64,000 bases of DNA from Thalassobacterium sedimentorum (lineage in GTDB: Bacteria > Verrucomicrobiota > Verrucomicrobiia > Opitutales > Coraliomargaritaceae), in NCBI RefSeq assembly GCF_031127905.1, contig NZ_JARXIC010000023.1, forward strand, positions 1 to 64,000, written 5' to 3'. Of the stretch, positions 17,777 through 26,322 are shown piece after piece (position 1 is the stretch's first letter; each line of letters begins with the position of its first letter). The notes beneath the pieces were generated by a model that did no database searches, was not told where the DNA came from, and saw only the letters and a list, made by a program, of their open reading frames with translations. The position numbers and the translations under genes were made by a program.

Positions 17777-18321
17777 CTCGCAGGCAACAAACTCAGAGAA
17801 GCCCCCACTCGCACTCGTCCAGCACGAACAATTGAGCAGAATATACCACGCAGACGTAGCGAGCGATTGGCCTCTGCACGGACACACCTAAAGGCATCAA
17901 CACCGAAGCGTTGAACAAATTTCCCACAGGCATCGTTCTCCACATCGCTCACTTCAAGCACGGCTTCATCAATTTGTAGACGCGCACCTGGTGGCAAAGC
18001 AGACATCGATAGGTTCAGGTCGGTATAAATATTATCCCCACAGCGAAAGACATCGCCGGGCTCCGCCCCTGTAAAGCACTGCATCACCCGCGTATTTGTG
18101 AGACTCACCTGCACCCGCGGATCCGCACGACCATCCGGTAAACGCAGCCAAGCAGTCTCAGACCAACGATCTCCAAGTATCCCACGCTGCACGTCCAGAT
18201 AAAGTTCATCCACTGACTCATGCACTCCTTCCACTGGACGATTCACCAGAAAATCCACGTGCCCTGATCCTACCCGAGCGGCGCCAGCCCAGCGAACTGC
18301 ATCCATAAATCTAGTATTCAT
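17773..18321 (-). CDS. MOSC domain-containing protein
   Basis: A 182-residue protein that is almost entirely a MOSC (molybdenum cofactor sulfurase C-terminal) domain: LYLDVQRGILGDRWSE, VSLTNTRVMQCF, GDNIYTDLNLS, LPPGARLQIDEAVLEVSDVENDACGKF and RLRGIFCSIVRAGRVRVGASL. The conserved cysteine is in NDACGKF near residue 133. Family members bind or transfer sulfur or the molybdenum cofactor; the exact substrate here is unknown. It is convergent with ccsA, with a 4-bp overlap. The DnaA-box cluster lies just upstream of its start codon, so DnaA could also influence its promoter. Confidence 0.88.
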   Translation of the reverse strand: MNTRFMDAVRWAGAARVGSGHVDFLVNRPVEGVHESVDELYLDVQRGILGDRWSETAWLRLPDGRADPRVQVSLTNTRVMQCFTGAEPGDVFRCGDNIYTDLNLSMSALPPGARLQIDEAVLEVSDVENDACGKFVQRFGVDAFRCVRAEANRSLRLRGIFCSIVRAGRVRVGASLSLLPAS

Positions 18322-18362
18322 CTACCATCCTCCACATCAACTTCGAATCCTGATCCAAGACC

Positions 18363-18453
18363 TTATAAACACAAGTTCATCAGCCGAATCCACAAACTTA
18401 TTCACAGCTTACTCACATTCAAGACGACCTACTTGTTCACAGACTTATTCACA
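18363..18453 (+). other. Cluster of DnaA-box-like nonamers (candidate oriC or DnaA-titration site)
   Basis: In the 186-bp gap between the MOSC gene and xerC there are two exact matches to the DnaA-box consensus TTATNCACA (18398-18406 and 18445-18453, both TTATTCACA). Two one-mismatch boxes lie between them (TTACTCACA 18409-18417 and TTGTTCACA 18433-18441), and a one-mismatch TTATAAACA is at 18363-18371. All point the same way. Starts at 18398, 18409, 18433 and 18445 are spaced 11, 24 and 12 bp, close to whole helical turns. Neighbours xerC and parA fit a replication/segregation locus. No dnaA gene is in the window and no clear AT-rich unwinding element is seen. Confidence 0.5.
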
Positions 18454-18507
18454 TCCAGTCACAACAGCCAGCACTCGCCAAGCACAACAATACAGCAGCA
18501 GACACGC

Positions 18508-19437
18508 CTACGCCCTAGGGTGCGCTTGCCGATGTGCTTCTTTCAGGCGCGCGATCGAAACATGAGTATAAATTTGAGTCGTTGATAGATTCGCATGCCC
18601 CAACAGTTCCTGCACCGCACGCAAATCAGCTCCTCCATCAAGCATATGAGTCGCAAAGGAGTGACGCAACTTATGCGGGGTCATATCCAACGGTAACTCC
18701 GCAGCAGTCAAATGGGTCTTAAGCAGTTTCTGAATTTGCCGCGGCTCCATCCGACGCCCGGCACGCGTACACACCACTGGTGCATCCAACGCGGCTTCCA
18801 GATCAAAACGTTGCACAAAAATTCGCAGGCACTGTATAGCAACCGGCCCTAAGGGGCAAATACGCTCCTTTCGACCCTTGCCCAGCACACGAGCCACACC
18901 TTGCTCAAGATCGATTCGCCCGTGATTGAGCCCACAAAGCTCACTCACTCGCAGCCCTCCACCATACAGTAATTCCAAAATTAAACTATCTCGAAAGGCT
19001 TCGTATTCTCCAAGTTTACCGTCTTTCCAAAGCAAAATTGGCGCATTCAACAAAGCCCGCATCTGCATCTCAGTTAAAAACTTAGGCAAGGGCTTATCAA
19101 GCTTCGGCAAACTTAAGCCAGTTAAAGGATTATTTCTAACCAACTCTTGTTGACGTAAATACAGATAAAAGGCACGTAGGCCGGACACTTGATTATGTAA
19201 GGTACGACGCGCCTTAAAACGGCCAGCTTCAACCAAATAGGAACGCACCTGAATCGGTGACACTAACTCAAAATCATCTTGCCACTTACCAATTTGCTTA
19301 AGATGAGCAACAAATTGCTCAACTGCTGTACGATAATTACGTAAGGTGTATCCCGAAACCCGACGCACATGTGCCAGATGGTCACAGAATTCAGTGAGAT
19401 GTGGAATCGCTGTTGGCATACGTAGAAAAGGGTCCAC
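18508..19437 (-). CDS. xerC: Tyrosine recombinase XerC/XerD
   Basis: A 309-residue tyrosine recombinase with all catalytic residues visible: R163 (GGGLRVSEL), K188 (GKGRKERIC), H255 and R258 (PHKLRHSFATHM), H281 (LGHANLSTTQ) and the nucleophile Y290 (IYTHVS). The N-terminal SAM-like DNA-binding domain covers about residues 10-100. The length is standard for Xer proteins that resolve chromosome dimers at dif. XerC versus XerD cannot be settled by eye. The start may be GTG at 19437 or ATG at 19419. It lies between a DnaA-box cluster and parA on the same strand. No dif-like site was recognised nearby. Confidence 0.93.
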   Translation of the reverse strand: MDPFLRMPTAIPHLTEFCDHLAHVRRVSGYTLRNYRTAVEQFVAHLKQIGKWQDDFELVSPIQVRSYLVEAGRFKARRTLHNQVSGLRAFYLYLRQQELVRNNPLTGLSLPKLDKPLPKFLTEMQMRALLNAPILLWKDGKLGEYEAFRDSLILELLYGGGLRVSELCGLNHGRIDLEQGVARVLGKGRKERICPLGPVAIQCLRIFVQRFDLEAALDAPVVCTRAGRRMEPRQIQKLLKTHLTAAELPLDMTPHKLRHSFATHMLDGGADLRAVQELLGHANLSTTQIYTHVSIARLKEAHRQAHPRA

Positions 19438-19526
19438 TTAATTATATGGATCTAAAGTGACTGACTCAACCCCACAGAGTACAAACATCAGCAGTTAGCA
19501 GTATAGATAGCACAACTCTCAACGAA

Positions 19527-20312
19527 CTACTTACCCAACTTGAAACGTTCGATCACTTCTTCAGCAAAATAACGATATGCATGCGCACCGCTGCTATTAG
19601 GCTCATATTCGAAAATAGATTGGCCAAAGCTCGGCGCCTCACTCAGTCGAATAGAGCGCGGAATCATACTGCGAAAGACTAATTCATCAAAGTGATTACG
19701 CACCTCACCGACCACTTGCTGGCCCAGATTCGTGCGTTGGTCAAACATCGTCATCAAAATACCACCGAGCTCCAGCCCCTCATTTACGCCCGCCTCGCGC
19801 AGCTTATCCACAACCTTCAGGATTTGCCCAAGCCCTTCCATGGCCAAATATTCACATTGTAGCGCAATGATTAAATAATCAGCCGCGGCGAGACTATTCA
19901 TCGAAAGCATACCAAGCGCCGGCGGGCAATCCAACACAATGGCGTCGTACGCATCCGACTCGCGTAGTGGACGCAAGACCTCACGCAGTTGTACTAAATA
20001 ATCATCTCGCTGGTACAATTCGATTTCGATTGCAGCCATATCCACCTCCGAAGGTATCATGAACAGGCAATCGTTAGCACCGACTGGTTGTACTCGCTCC
20101 AAGGCCCCGCCCTCTCCACACAACGGTCCATAAAGACTACCACCTTCGAGCTTCTCCAACCCGAGGCCGCTGGTCGCGTTCGCCTGAGGATCAAGGTCTA
20201 CGAGCACAGTACGCACGCCCTTTTCCGCGAGTGCATAGCTAAGGTTAATAGCGGTCGTCGTCTTACCGACGCCGCCTTTTTGATTCGCAATAGTAAATAC
20301 GGTGGCCGACAT
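19527..20312 (-). CDS. parA: ParA/Soj chromosome-partitioning ATPase
   Basis: The ATG at 20312 gives the usual 261-residue ParA start (SATVFTIANQKGGVGKTT). An upstream in-frame start adds 20 residues that do not fit the family. The deviant Walker A motif is K12-GGVG-K17-TT. Walker A' is VLVDLDPQANAT and Walker B is YDAIVLDCPPALGMLSMNSL. Family members form ATP-dependent gradients that move ParB-parS complexes. The usual parB neighbour is missing: xerC lies 89 bp downstream and an unrelated enzyme gene lies upstream. parB may be elsewhere, or this ParA may position another cargo. Confidence 0.93.
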   Translation of the reverse strand: MSATVFTIANQKGGVGKTTTAINLSYALAEKGVRTVLVDLDPQANATSGLGLEKLEGGSLYGPLCGEGGALERVQPVGANDCLFMIPSEVDMAAIEIELYQRDDYLVQLREVLRPLRESDAYDAIVLDCPPALGMLSMNSLAAADYLIIALQCEYLAMEGLGQILKVVDKLREAGVNEGLELGGILMTMFDQRTNLGQQVVGEVRNHFDELVFRSMIPRSIRLSEAPSFGQSIFEYEPNSSGAHAYRYFAEEVIERFKLGK

Positions 20313-20438
20313 AAGATACTGTTGATAGACGATGCAGGTATCTCGTCGAGAAGAAAGGCAGGATACGAGCACCCAGACACTACCTTAACCCGAGCTCTAA
20401 TGAGACCGAAACCTGTACAAACAATTCGAATCGATCAC

Positions 20439-21242
20439 TCACGACACTTCCGCCACGACCGGATTGCGCAAGGTTCCAATACCACTAATCTCAATCGCAA
20501 CATCATCCCCTGGCTTTAAAAAACATTGTGGATCCGCCGCGACTCCCACACCTGGCGGCGTCCCAGTCAAAATCACCGTCCCCGGTAACAAGGTTGTGCT
20601 CCCGCTTAAAAACGCAATCAACTCAGCCACACTAAAAATCATGTCCCCCGTATACGACTCTTGGCGAATCGCACCATTCAAAATGGTACGAATCGGTAGA
20701 ATCTGTGGATTCGGAATACGATCCGCCGTCACTAAAACAGGCCCTAAAGGGCAGAAAGTATCAAAACTCTTTCCCTTTACCCATTGACCACCCCCATAAT
20801 CCTTTTGCCAATCACGCGCACTCACATCGTTCGCACACGTGTATCCCAGCACATAATCGAGCGCATTTTCAGCGGCAACATTCTTGCAAGTCCTCCCAAT
20901 CACTACAGCGAGCTCGCATTCATAATCCACCTTGTCACTATGCAGATGTCGCGGCAGTATTATTGGACAGTCCGGATCCAGCACAGAACTGGTGCTTTTC
21001 ATAAAAACAACTGGGTACTCTGGCAACTTCGCCTTCATTTCGACAGCATGTTCACGATAATTTAAGCCAATCGCATAAATCGCACTCGGCACAACCGGCG
21101 CCAATCGACGCACAGGCTGTAACAATTCGGCCCCCTCAGAAAACGAGCCATACAAATCGCCCTGCAAGCGAAAAACCTCATCGCCCACCTCGCAACCATA
21201 GCAAATTAAACCATCCCGAGTCTGCACACGTACTATATTCAT
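20439..21242 (-). CDS. Fumarylacetoacetate hydrolase family protein
   Basis: A 267-residue FAH-family enzyme. The metal-binding signature is [12 protein letters not shown], with the conserved Glu residues. Other family blocks are [67 protein letters not shown] and [21 protein letters not shown]. Members cleave C-C bonds in acylpyruvates or act as hydratases and decarboxylases in aromatic degradation; the substrate is not determined. The gene is single, upstream of parA on the same strand, and divergent from the tRNA-Val region. It appears cytoplasmic. Confidence 0.93.
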   Translation of the reverse strand: MNIVRVQTRDGLICYGCEVGDEVFRLQGDLYGSFSEGAELLQPVRRLAPVVPSAIYAIGLNYREHAVEMKAKLPEYPVVFMKSTSSVLDPDCPIILPRHLHSDKVDYECELAVVIGRTCKNVAAENALDYVLGYTCANDVSARDWQKDYGGGQWVKGKSFDTFCPLGPVLVTADRIPNPQILPIRTILNGAIRQESYTGDMIFSVAELIAFLSGSTTLLPGTVILTGTPPGVGVAADPQCFLKPGDDVAIEISGIGTLRNPVVAEVS

Positions 21243-21286
21243 AGTTCACCAAAATCAATTGATCTCATAAGATCGCAAATTTTTTC

Positions 21287-21315
21287 TTGCTTTGCTGCAA
21301 AGTACCACCTTTATT
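21287..21315 (+). promoter_or_regulatory. Possible tRNA-Val promoter
   Basis: TTGCTT (21287-21292) and TTTATT (21310-21315) are separated by 17 bp, and the tRNA begins 22 bp later. The match to sigma-70 consensus is partial. Confidence 0.3.
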
Positions 21316-21337
21316 CCCGCCCTTTCGTATGGATTAC

Positions 21338-21414
21338 GGGGGCTTAGCTCAGTTGGTTAGAGCGCATCCTTGACATGGATGAGGTCGCAGATTCGAATTC
21401 TGTAGCTCCCACCA
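21338..21414 (+). tRNA. tRNA-Val (GAC)
   Basis: The acceptor GGGGGCT pairs with AGCTCCC, followed by ACCA. The D arm is AGCTCAGTTGGTTAGAG. The anticodon stem CATCC/GGATG holds the loop TTGACAT, giving anticodon GAC. The T arm contains ATTCGAAT. CCA is encoded, and the last A overlaps the first base of a long inverted repeat. Confidence 0.95.
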
Positions 21415-21470
21415 TGCTTCGCTCTGCGAGCTACGCATGGCACGCCAAAGTAGCTCGCAGAGCGAAGCAT
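21414..21470. repeat. Perfect 20-bp inverted repeat abutting tRNA-Val
   Basis: ATGCTTCGCTCTGCG... at 21414-21433 is repeated exactly in reverse complement at 21451-21470, with a 17-base loop. It begins on the last base of the tRNA CCA end. It lacks a T-run, so it is not a typical terminator; it may be a processing hairpin, part of a mobile element at a tRNA 3' end, or the leader of a decayed gene. Confidence 0.85.
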
Positions 21471-21599
21471 ACCCATCCTAGTCCGGAAGACAACCGTGCC
21501 CTACGCAGCATTTAAGCGATGCGGGAAGCAGGACGAGAAGTGCTGGAATCGAAACCGAAAATTTTGACAAGCCACTAAGGCCACACCACAGTGCCTCCC

Positions 21600-21977
21600 A
21601 TGCGACAAATCAAAGCACTCATTTATGCACTCCTTGGCGGTATGGTCGCATGGGGCTACTGGCAAAGAGGCAGTACCGCGATGAGCATCTTCATCTGCCT
21701 ATTTACTCTCGCGATGATTGCACTCACACTTTCTACAATTGGCCGTATGCGCATCAGTTGGAACCATGAAGGTATCACACTGGCCGCGTTTCCCAAGAAG
21801 CCCAAACTCATTCGCTGGCAGGAATTAGACAAGATCTCCCTCGACCACCTCGGCTACCATATTAGTGCTTCCAGCGGTCGCTTTAAAATTCGTAAGAAAT
21901 CGATGCCCGATGATCTATTAAAGCGCATTAAGGAAAGCATCCGTATGAATCAGAAGAACCACCAAACTGGATCATAA
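21600..21977 (+). CDS. Small membrane protein with PH-like C-terminal domain
   Basis: An ATG at 21600 gives 125 residues; an in-frame GTG nine bases upstream is the alternative. Two hydrophobic helices (IYALLGGMVAWGYW and MSIFICLFTLAMIALTLS) are followed by a soluble part with SWNHEGITLAAFPKKPKLIRWQELDKISL and FKIRKKSMPDDLLKRIKESI. This layout matches small bacterial proteins with two helices plus a PH-type (YcxB/bPH-like) beta domain. No function is assigned. It stands alone, downstream of the tRNA-Val hairpin. Confidence 0.65.
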   Translation: MRQIKALIYALLGGMVAWGYWQRGSTAMSIFICLFTLAMIALTLSTIGRMRISWNHEGITLAAFPKKPKLIRWQELDKISLDHLGYHISASSGRFKIRKKSMPDDLLKRIKESIRMNQKNHQTGS

Positions 21978-22041
21978 TACGGCCATAGCAGTAATCCTAA
22001 CACTGACTACACCACGCACCCCACTCCACTCATTAAGTGGT

Positions 22042-22326
22042 TCATTCGTTCACACAGGCAGGTGGCATACCCGTCACTTCTTCAAAAATAGAGGGTTCAT
22101 CCTCAAAGACCTTCAACTGCTCAACCAAAGCAGCCTGGGCAGGCGCACAAGTCAGAAAAAGCTCCGCACCATCAGCACTCTCCAAGCCCATCCATAATTT
22201 CACTTCACTGTAGTGCTGAAGCAACCATCCCAGCGCTTCATGCATCGCAGCTCCATCCGTAGGCAATTCATAAAAATCTGCCTTACGATCACTATGTGAC
22301 CAGATGACTGTGCTTGGGTTATCCAT
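22042..22326 (-). CDS. Hypothetical protein
   Basis: The ATG at 22326 (MDNPSTVIWSHSDRK) gives 94 residues; an in-frame upstream start at 22359 adds 11. The protein is small, soluble and acidic, with a helix-strand look (HEALGWLLQHYSEVKLWMGLES, AELFLTCAPAQAALVEQLKVFEDEPSIFEEV). No recognisable domain. It lies between two genes pointing away and has no close operon partner. Base composition and codon use look like those of its neighbours, so it is probably a real gene. Confidence 0.5.
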   Translation of the reverse strand: MDNPSTVIWSHSDRKADFYELPTDGAAMHEALGWLLQHYSEVKLWMGLESADGAELFLTCAPAQAALVEQLKVFEDEPSIFEEVTGMPPACVNE

Positions 22327-22443
22327 TTTGCATGAGGCCACGACAATGGCCCGTTTCAATATAATGTAGCATCAAAGTTACTGACAAGCATTCCAATAAA
22401 ATGACGTCAGCTTCAAACTTTTTTCACAAATTGACCGTAATAA

Positions 22444-23220
22444 TTATTCGACGATAGCGATTCGCTTAATCACCTCTGCAGCAAGAAAAAAACCAACAGT
22501 TCCCGTCAGATAAGTCGCTGAACCAAAACCTGTGTCACAATTCAAACGATAATCCTCCCCCACCTCACGCTCGCAACTCACAGAGCCATCCGACATCGGA
22601 AATACAGGCAACTCTTCCGAATACACGCAATCGACCTTAAATTTCTGCCGCTTGTATTTAGGAAAGCCATACTGCTGACGCAAACGCTTACGTACTTGCA
22701 ATAGGAGTGGATCGTTAATCGTACGCGCCAAATCACATATACGTACACGGCTAGGATCTATACAGCCCCCCGCACCACCGCAAGTAATCAACTTGCGCTC
22801 GCGCTTACGCGCCTCTGCAATCAAATAGCACTTATGCTTAGTACTGTCGATCGCATCAATAATGTAGTCATAACTAGGGCGCAACAAGCGCTCTGCTGTC
22901 TTCTCGGTAAAAAAGACCTCCTCGACTGTGACTACACACTCTGGAGCAATCCGGCTAACCCGCTCGGCCAGAACAATCGCTTTCGAACGCCCCACCGCAC
23001 CATCCAGAGCATGAACTTGCCGATTCACATTACTCAGGCAAACTTCGTCCATATCAACCAAAGTCAGCGCGCCAATTCCCGAACGGGCAAGGGCCTCGAC
23101 TACCCAGGAACCCACACCGCCAAGGCCAATCACGCAAATATGCGCCCTGCGTATACGCGCCAGGCCGGCCGCTCCATATAAACGGCCAATTGCACCAAAT
23201 CTTATTTCGTAGTCAGACAT
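22444..23220 (-). CDS. tcdA: tRNA threonylcarbamoyladenosine dehydratase TcdA (CsdL)
   Basis: A 258-residue E1-like (ThiF/MoeB/HesA) adenylating enzyme. It opens with EIRFGAIGRLYGAAGLARIRRAHICVIGLGGVGSW, placing the nucleotide-binding GLGGVGS at residues 32-38. LVDMDEVCLSNVNRQ and YDYIIDAIDSTKHKCYLI follow. The central CGGAGGCIDPSRVRICDLART and the VVYSEE-like CVYSEELPVFP are typical of TcdA, which dehydrates t6A37 in tRNA to the cyclic form using ATP. The length matches the family. It is monocistronic on the minus strand and divergent from the Nif3 gene. Confidence 0.95.
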   Translation of the reverse strand: MSDYEIRFGAIGRLYGAAGLARIRRAHICVIGLGGVGSWVVEALARSGIGALTLVDMDEVCLSNVNRQVHALDGAVGRSKAIVLAERVSRIAPECVVTVEEVFFTEKTAERLLRPSYDYIIDAIDSTKHKCYLIAEARKRERKLITCGGAGGCIDPSRVRICDLARTINDPLLLQVRKRLRQQYGFPKYKRQKFKVDCVYSEELPVFPMSDGSVSCEREVGEDYRLNCDTGFGSATYLTGTVGFFLAAEVIKRIAIVE

Positions 23221-23313
23221 CTCCAGAGAACTTAGGCGATAAAACTTGGAAGATGAAAGTTAGAAGTTAAAAAACTCTTCACTCTACCTCCCACACACTC
23301 CACTCTGTGTGCC

Positions 23314-24072
23314 ATGGCTAAATTACAAGACATCGTCGCCTTCTGCGACCAACGCACCCGTCAATCTGAGATCAAAGACTTCGATGGAGCCTACAATGGT
23401 CTCCAAATCGAGAACAACGGTATCGTCAAAAAAGTCGGCGCCGCAGTCGATGCAGGTCAGCTACCCTTCGAAAGTGCCATCGCCGCAGACATTGACTTCC
23501 TCATTTGTCATCATGGTCTTTACTGGACGGCACCGATTCCGCTCACAGGAAGCAACGCACGTAAGGTCAAAACAGCCTTTGATGGTAATCTAGCCATATA
23601 TGGCGCGCACTTACCACTCGATTGCCACCCCGAAATAGGCAATAATGCCCTGCTGGCCAAAGAGCTAGGCCTCAAGAAAATTGACACCTTCCTGAACTAT
23701 GAGGGCAACGATATGGCGACCGTCGCACTCGGCCCCATGGGCGGACGTCCTGAGATTTCAAAAAAGTTACAAGCCTTATTTCCACAAACGTATCACGCCA
23801 TCGAATACGGCAGCGAAAAGCCAAAACGCATCGGTATACTAACTGGTAGCGGACAAAGCGCAGTGCCCCACATGCTCGCGAACGGCATCGATACGCTCAT
23901 AACTGGGGAATTGCGTCAACATCACTTCAATATGGCGCAAGAGCTCGGACTGAATCTCTACCCCTGCGGTCACTACGCGACTGAAGTCTTCGGAGTCAAA
24001 GCGCTCGCAGCAGAAGTTGCCTTCAAGTTCCGGCTCGAATGGCAATTTATTGAACAGCCTTGTCGCCTCTGA
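23314..24072 (+). CDS. Nif3-like dinuclear metal centre protein
   Basis: A 252-residue NIF3/YbgI-family protein (GTP cyclohydrolase 1 type 2 homologue). The metal ligands are visible in ICHHGLYW (paired His), YGAHLPLDCHPEIGNN (His, Asp) and the C-terminal GHYATEVFGVKAL (His, Glu). NGLQIEN near residues 29-35 is also typical. These proteins form hexameric toroids with two metals per subunit; their physiological role is still unclear. It is divergent from tcdA across 93 bp and upstream of the SpoIIE-type phosphatase by 127 bp. Confidence 0.95.
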   Translation: MAKLQDIVAFCDQRTRQSEIKDFDGAYNGLQIENNGIVKKVGAAVDAGQLPFESAIAADIDFLICHHGLYWTAPIPLTGSNARKVKTAFDGNLAIYGAHLPLDCHPEIGNNALLAKELGLKKIDTFLNYEGNDMATVALGPMGGRPEISKKLQALFPQTYHAIEYGSEKPKRIGILTGSGQSAVPHMLANGIDTLITGELRQHHFNMAQELGLNLYPCGHYATEVFGVKALAAEVAFKFRLEWQFIEQPCRL

Positions 24073-24199
24073 TTTGAAGCATGATAAACCTTCCCTAGAA
24101 TTTCCCCCTAAGATTTTGGATCGAACATTTGCATAAACAGCAAATATTCGAGCTCTAGGTTTGCCATCCCCCCAGAAAAGACTAAGCCTTTTACCCTAA

Positions 24200-25414
24200 A
24201 TGAAGAAAACGGGTAAGATCGATTCAAGCGGCAACTCCATGCTCCTTCGCGCATCCGCAAAGCGCCTGTTCGAGAGCTTAATGGAACAGACAGCCGATCG
24301 CATCTATATCAAAGATAAGAAGAGTCGCTTCATTGCCGCTAGCCAGGCCCTCGCAGAGATGCATGGCTACAAGAACCGTCACGAGTTAGAAGGACTAACC
24401 GACTTTGACCTCTTCACGCACGAGCATGCACAGCAAGCCTTCGACGACGAAAGAGAAATCCTTCGCACAAAAAAATCGATCATTAATAAAATCGAAAAAG
24501 AAACTTGGCACAATCGAGAAACAACTTGGGTCTCTTCCACTAAGGCCCCCCTCTATCTAAGCTCTGGCAAACTAGCCGGTATCATCGGCATCTCACGCGA
24601 TGTCACAGCCGAAAAATTAGCCCAACAAAAATTAGCCGACAGCGAACAGAGGCTACGCGAGCAAAACAAAATCATGCGCTCCGACTACGAGAGCGCAATG
24701 AAGGTTCAGAGCGTCATGATTCCCGGGCGCGTACCTCAAATAAAGAATGTCGATATCGCCCACCTCTGGAAACCCATGAACATGGTAGGCGGCGACATCA
24801 TAAATTTCCCACGCAACCCCAGCAATTGCCTGCTATTCTTTATGGGAGACGTTTGTGGCCATGGCGTCGCCGCAGCATTCTACACAGTACTCATTAAATA
24901 TCTAACTGCCCACAGTGCAGAAGTTTACAATGACAACCCGCGTGATTTCTTAAACTCAGTCAACGAAGGTGTCACAGGACGTATCCAATGCGGTTTTATC
25001 ACAGGTTTGGCAGGTCATTTTGGAGCACGTCAAAAAGATGGCAGTCGCAAATTAATTCTTTCACATGCCGGGCACAAACAAGTGCTCATTTATCGTAAAA
25101 AAGAAGGCAGTATTGAACTCATAAATCTCCCCAACGGAACCGTCATGGGCATCCCCGGAACGACAGCCTCTCAATCCAAAGCATTCGATCTGCATATTGG
25201 TGACCGTTTCTATGCCTTTACCGACGGCATCATCGAGGCCTCCAACCTCGATGGTCAAGAATTTGGTATTCGGCGCGTGATTCGGCGCTTCGCCGAACTA
25301 TCGACACAGCCCATCGACACAACAATCAACACGCTTTACAAAGAGGTAACCCAATACACTCAAGCCCCGGATCAACAGGACGACATCACCATCCTCGGCT
25401 TCGAATTAAACTAA
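24200..25414 (+). CDS. PAS domain-SpoIIE (PP2C-like) serine phosphatase
   Basis: A 404-residue signalling phosphatase. A PAS sensor (about residues 25-145) contains [15 protein letters not shown] and ends in [14 protein letters not shown] coiled coil ([20 protein letters not shown]) leads to the catalytic SpoIIE/RsbU domain: [23 protein letters not shown] (metal-binding Asp), [28 protein letters not shown] and [14 protein letters not shown]. Family members dephosphorylate anti-sigma-factor antagonists in partner-switching systems. No anti-sigma or STAS partner is adjacent, so targets are elsewhere. It is convergent with rsmE, only 15 bp apart. Confidence 0.95.
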   Translation: MKKTGKIDSSGNSMLLRASAKRLFESLMEQTADRIYIKDKKSRFIAASQALAEMHGYKNRHELEGLTDFDLFTHEHAQQAFDDEREILRTKKSIINKIEKETWHNRETTWVSSTKAPLYLSSGKLAGIIGISRDVTAEKLAQQKLADSEQRLREQNKIMRSDYESAMKVQSVMIPGRVPQIKNVDIAHLWKPMNMVGGDIINFPRNPSNCLLFFMGDVCGHGVAAAFYTVLIKYLTAHSAEVYNDNPRDFLNSVNEGVTGRIQCGFITGLAGHFGARQKDGSRKLILSHAGHKQVLIYRKKEGSIELINLPNGTVMGIPGTTASQSKAFDLHIGDRFYAFTDGIIEASNLDGQEFGIRRVIRRFAELSTQPIDTTINTLYKEVTQYTQAPDQQDDITILGFELN

Positions 25415-25429
25415 AGCCTTGCCAACAGT

Positions 25430-26191
25430 CTATAAGCCTCTGGCCGACGCATTTACGCACTGATCCACCACACTCAAGATATAGGCCGCCGCGGTTTCCG
25501 CCCGCAGCACATTTCGGCCGAGGCGCACGGGTACAAAGCCTGCCTCGGCTAAGGCGGCATACTCCTCAGCGGTGAAATCCCCCTCGGGGCCGACTGCCAC
25601 GACCACTTCTTGCAGCGCGCCAGCCGCGTCCAATACCTCGCGCAGAGGCCGACTGCCTGCTTCCAAACTGGCGACCACCCGCAAACTGTCCTCCCCTCGC
25701 GGCTCATCTCGCAGCCAATCCCCCAAAGAAATCGGCGCCGCCAAGTCGGGTAGATAGCCCAAGCCGCACTGCTTGCAGGACTCGATCATCGTCACCCGCC
25801 ACTTCTCCACTTTAGAGAGCAGCCGCTCGCCCTTGATCTGCACATCGCCCTGATGCGTAAAAACCGGCTGCACCCGCGCAGCGCCGATCTCGGTCGCCAT
25901 GCGCAAGATTAGGTCCATCGTCTTCCCCTTGGGAATCGACTGCAGCAAAGTCACACGCGGCATCGGCGGCGCATCGCGCACAATCTCGTCCACTTCAATT
26001 CGCACCGCTTTGGCATCTGTAGCCGCAATGCGCCCCCAATAACGCGTGCCACGACCATCCAAGACCTCCACCGTCTCGCCCACCTTTGCCCGAAAAACCC
26101 GCACCAAATGATGACTCTCCCGCGCGTCCAATGTTAATAAATTGGACTCCACAGAAGCTTCAGGGAACAAAAAGGATCGATAACGTGCCAT
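25430..26191 (-). CDS. rsmE: 16S rRNA m3U1498 methyltransferase RsmE
   Basis: A 253-residue SPOUT (trefoil-knot) methyltransferase using S-adenosylmethionine on U1498 of 16S rRNA. Family landmarks are [11 protein letters not shown], the N-terminal PUA-like part ending [77 protein letters not shown] and [23 protein letters not shown]. The length is typical. It is divergent from the M3 peptidase gene and convergent with the phosphatase gene. Confidence 0.96.
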   Translation of the reverse strand: MARYRSFLFPEASVESNLLTLDARESHHLVRVFRAKVGETVEVLDGRGTRYWGRIAATDAKAVRIEVDEIVRDAPPMPRVTLLQSIPKGKTMDLILRMATEIGAARVQPVFTHQGDVQIKGERLLSKVEKWRVTMIESCKQCGLGYLPDLAAPISLGDWLRDEPRGEDSLRVVASLEAGSRPLREVLDAAGALQEVVVAVGPEGDFTAEEYAALAEAGFVPVRLGRNVLRAETAAAYILSVVDQCVNASARGL

Positions 26192-26322
26192 ACTTCAAAG
26201 CTGGAAACTCTCTCACTTCTTTGCAACTCATTCAGTTTCCCAGTTGTCGATTTGCCCACAATCGCTTTGCTGATCCTCAAACCACTCAATTTCTTAATTC
26301 TTATTTCTTAATTCCAATTTCC

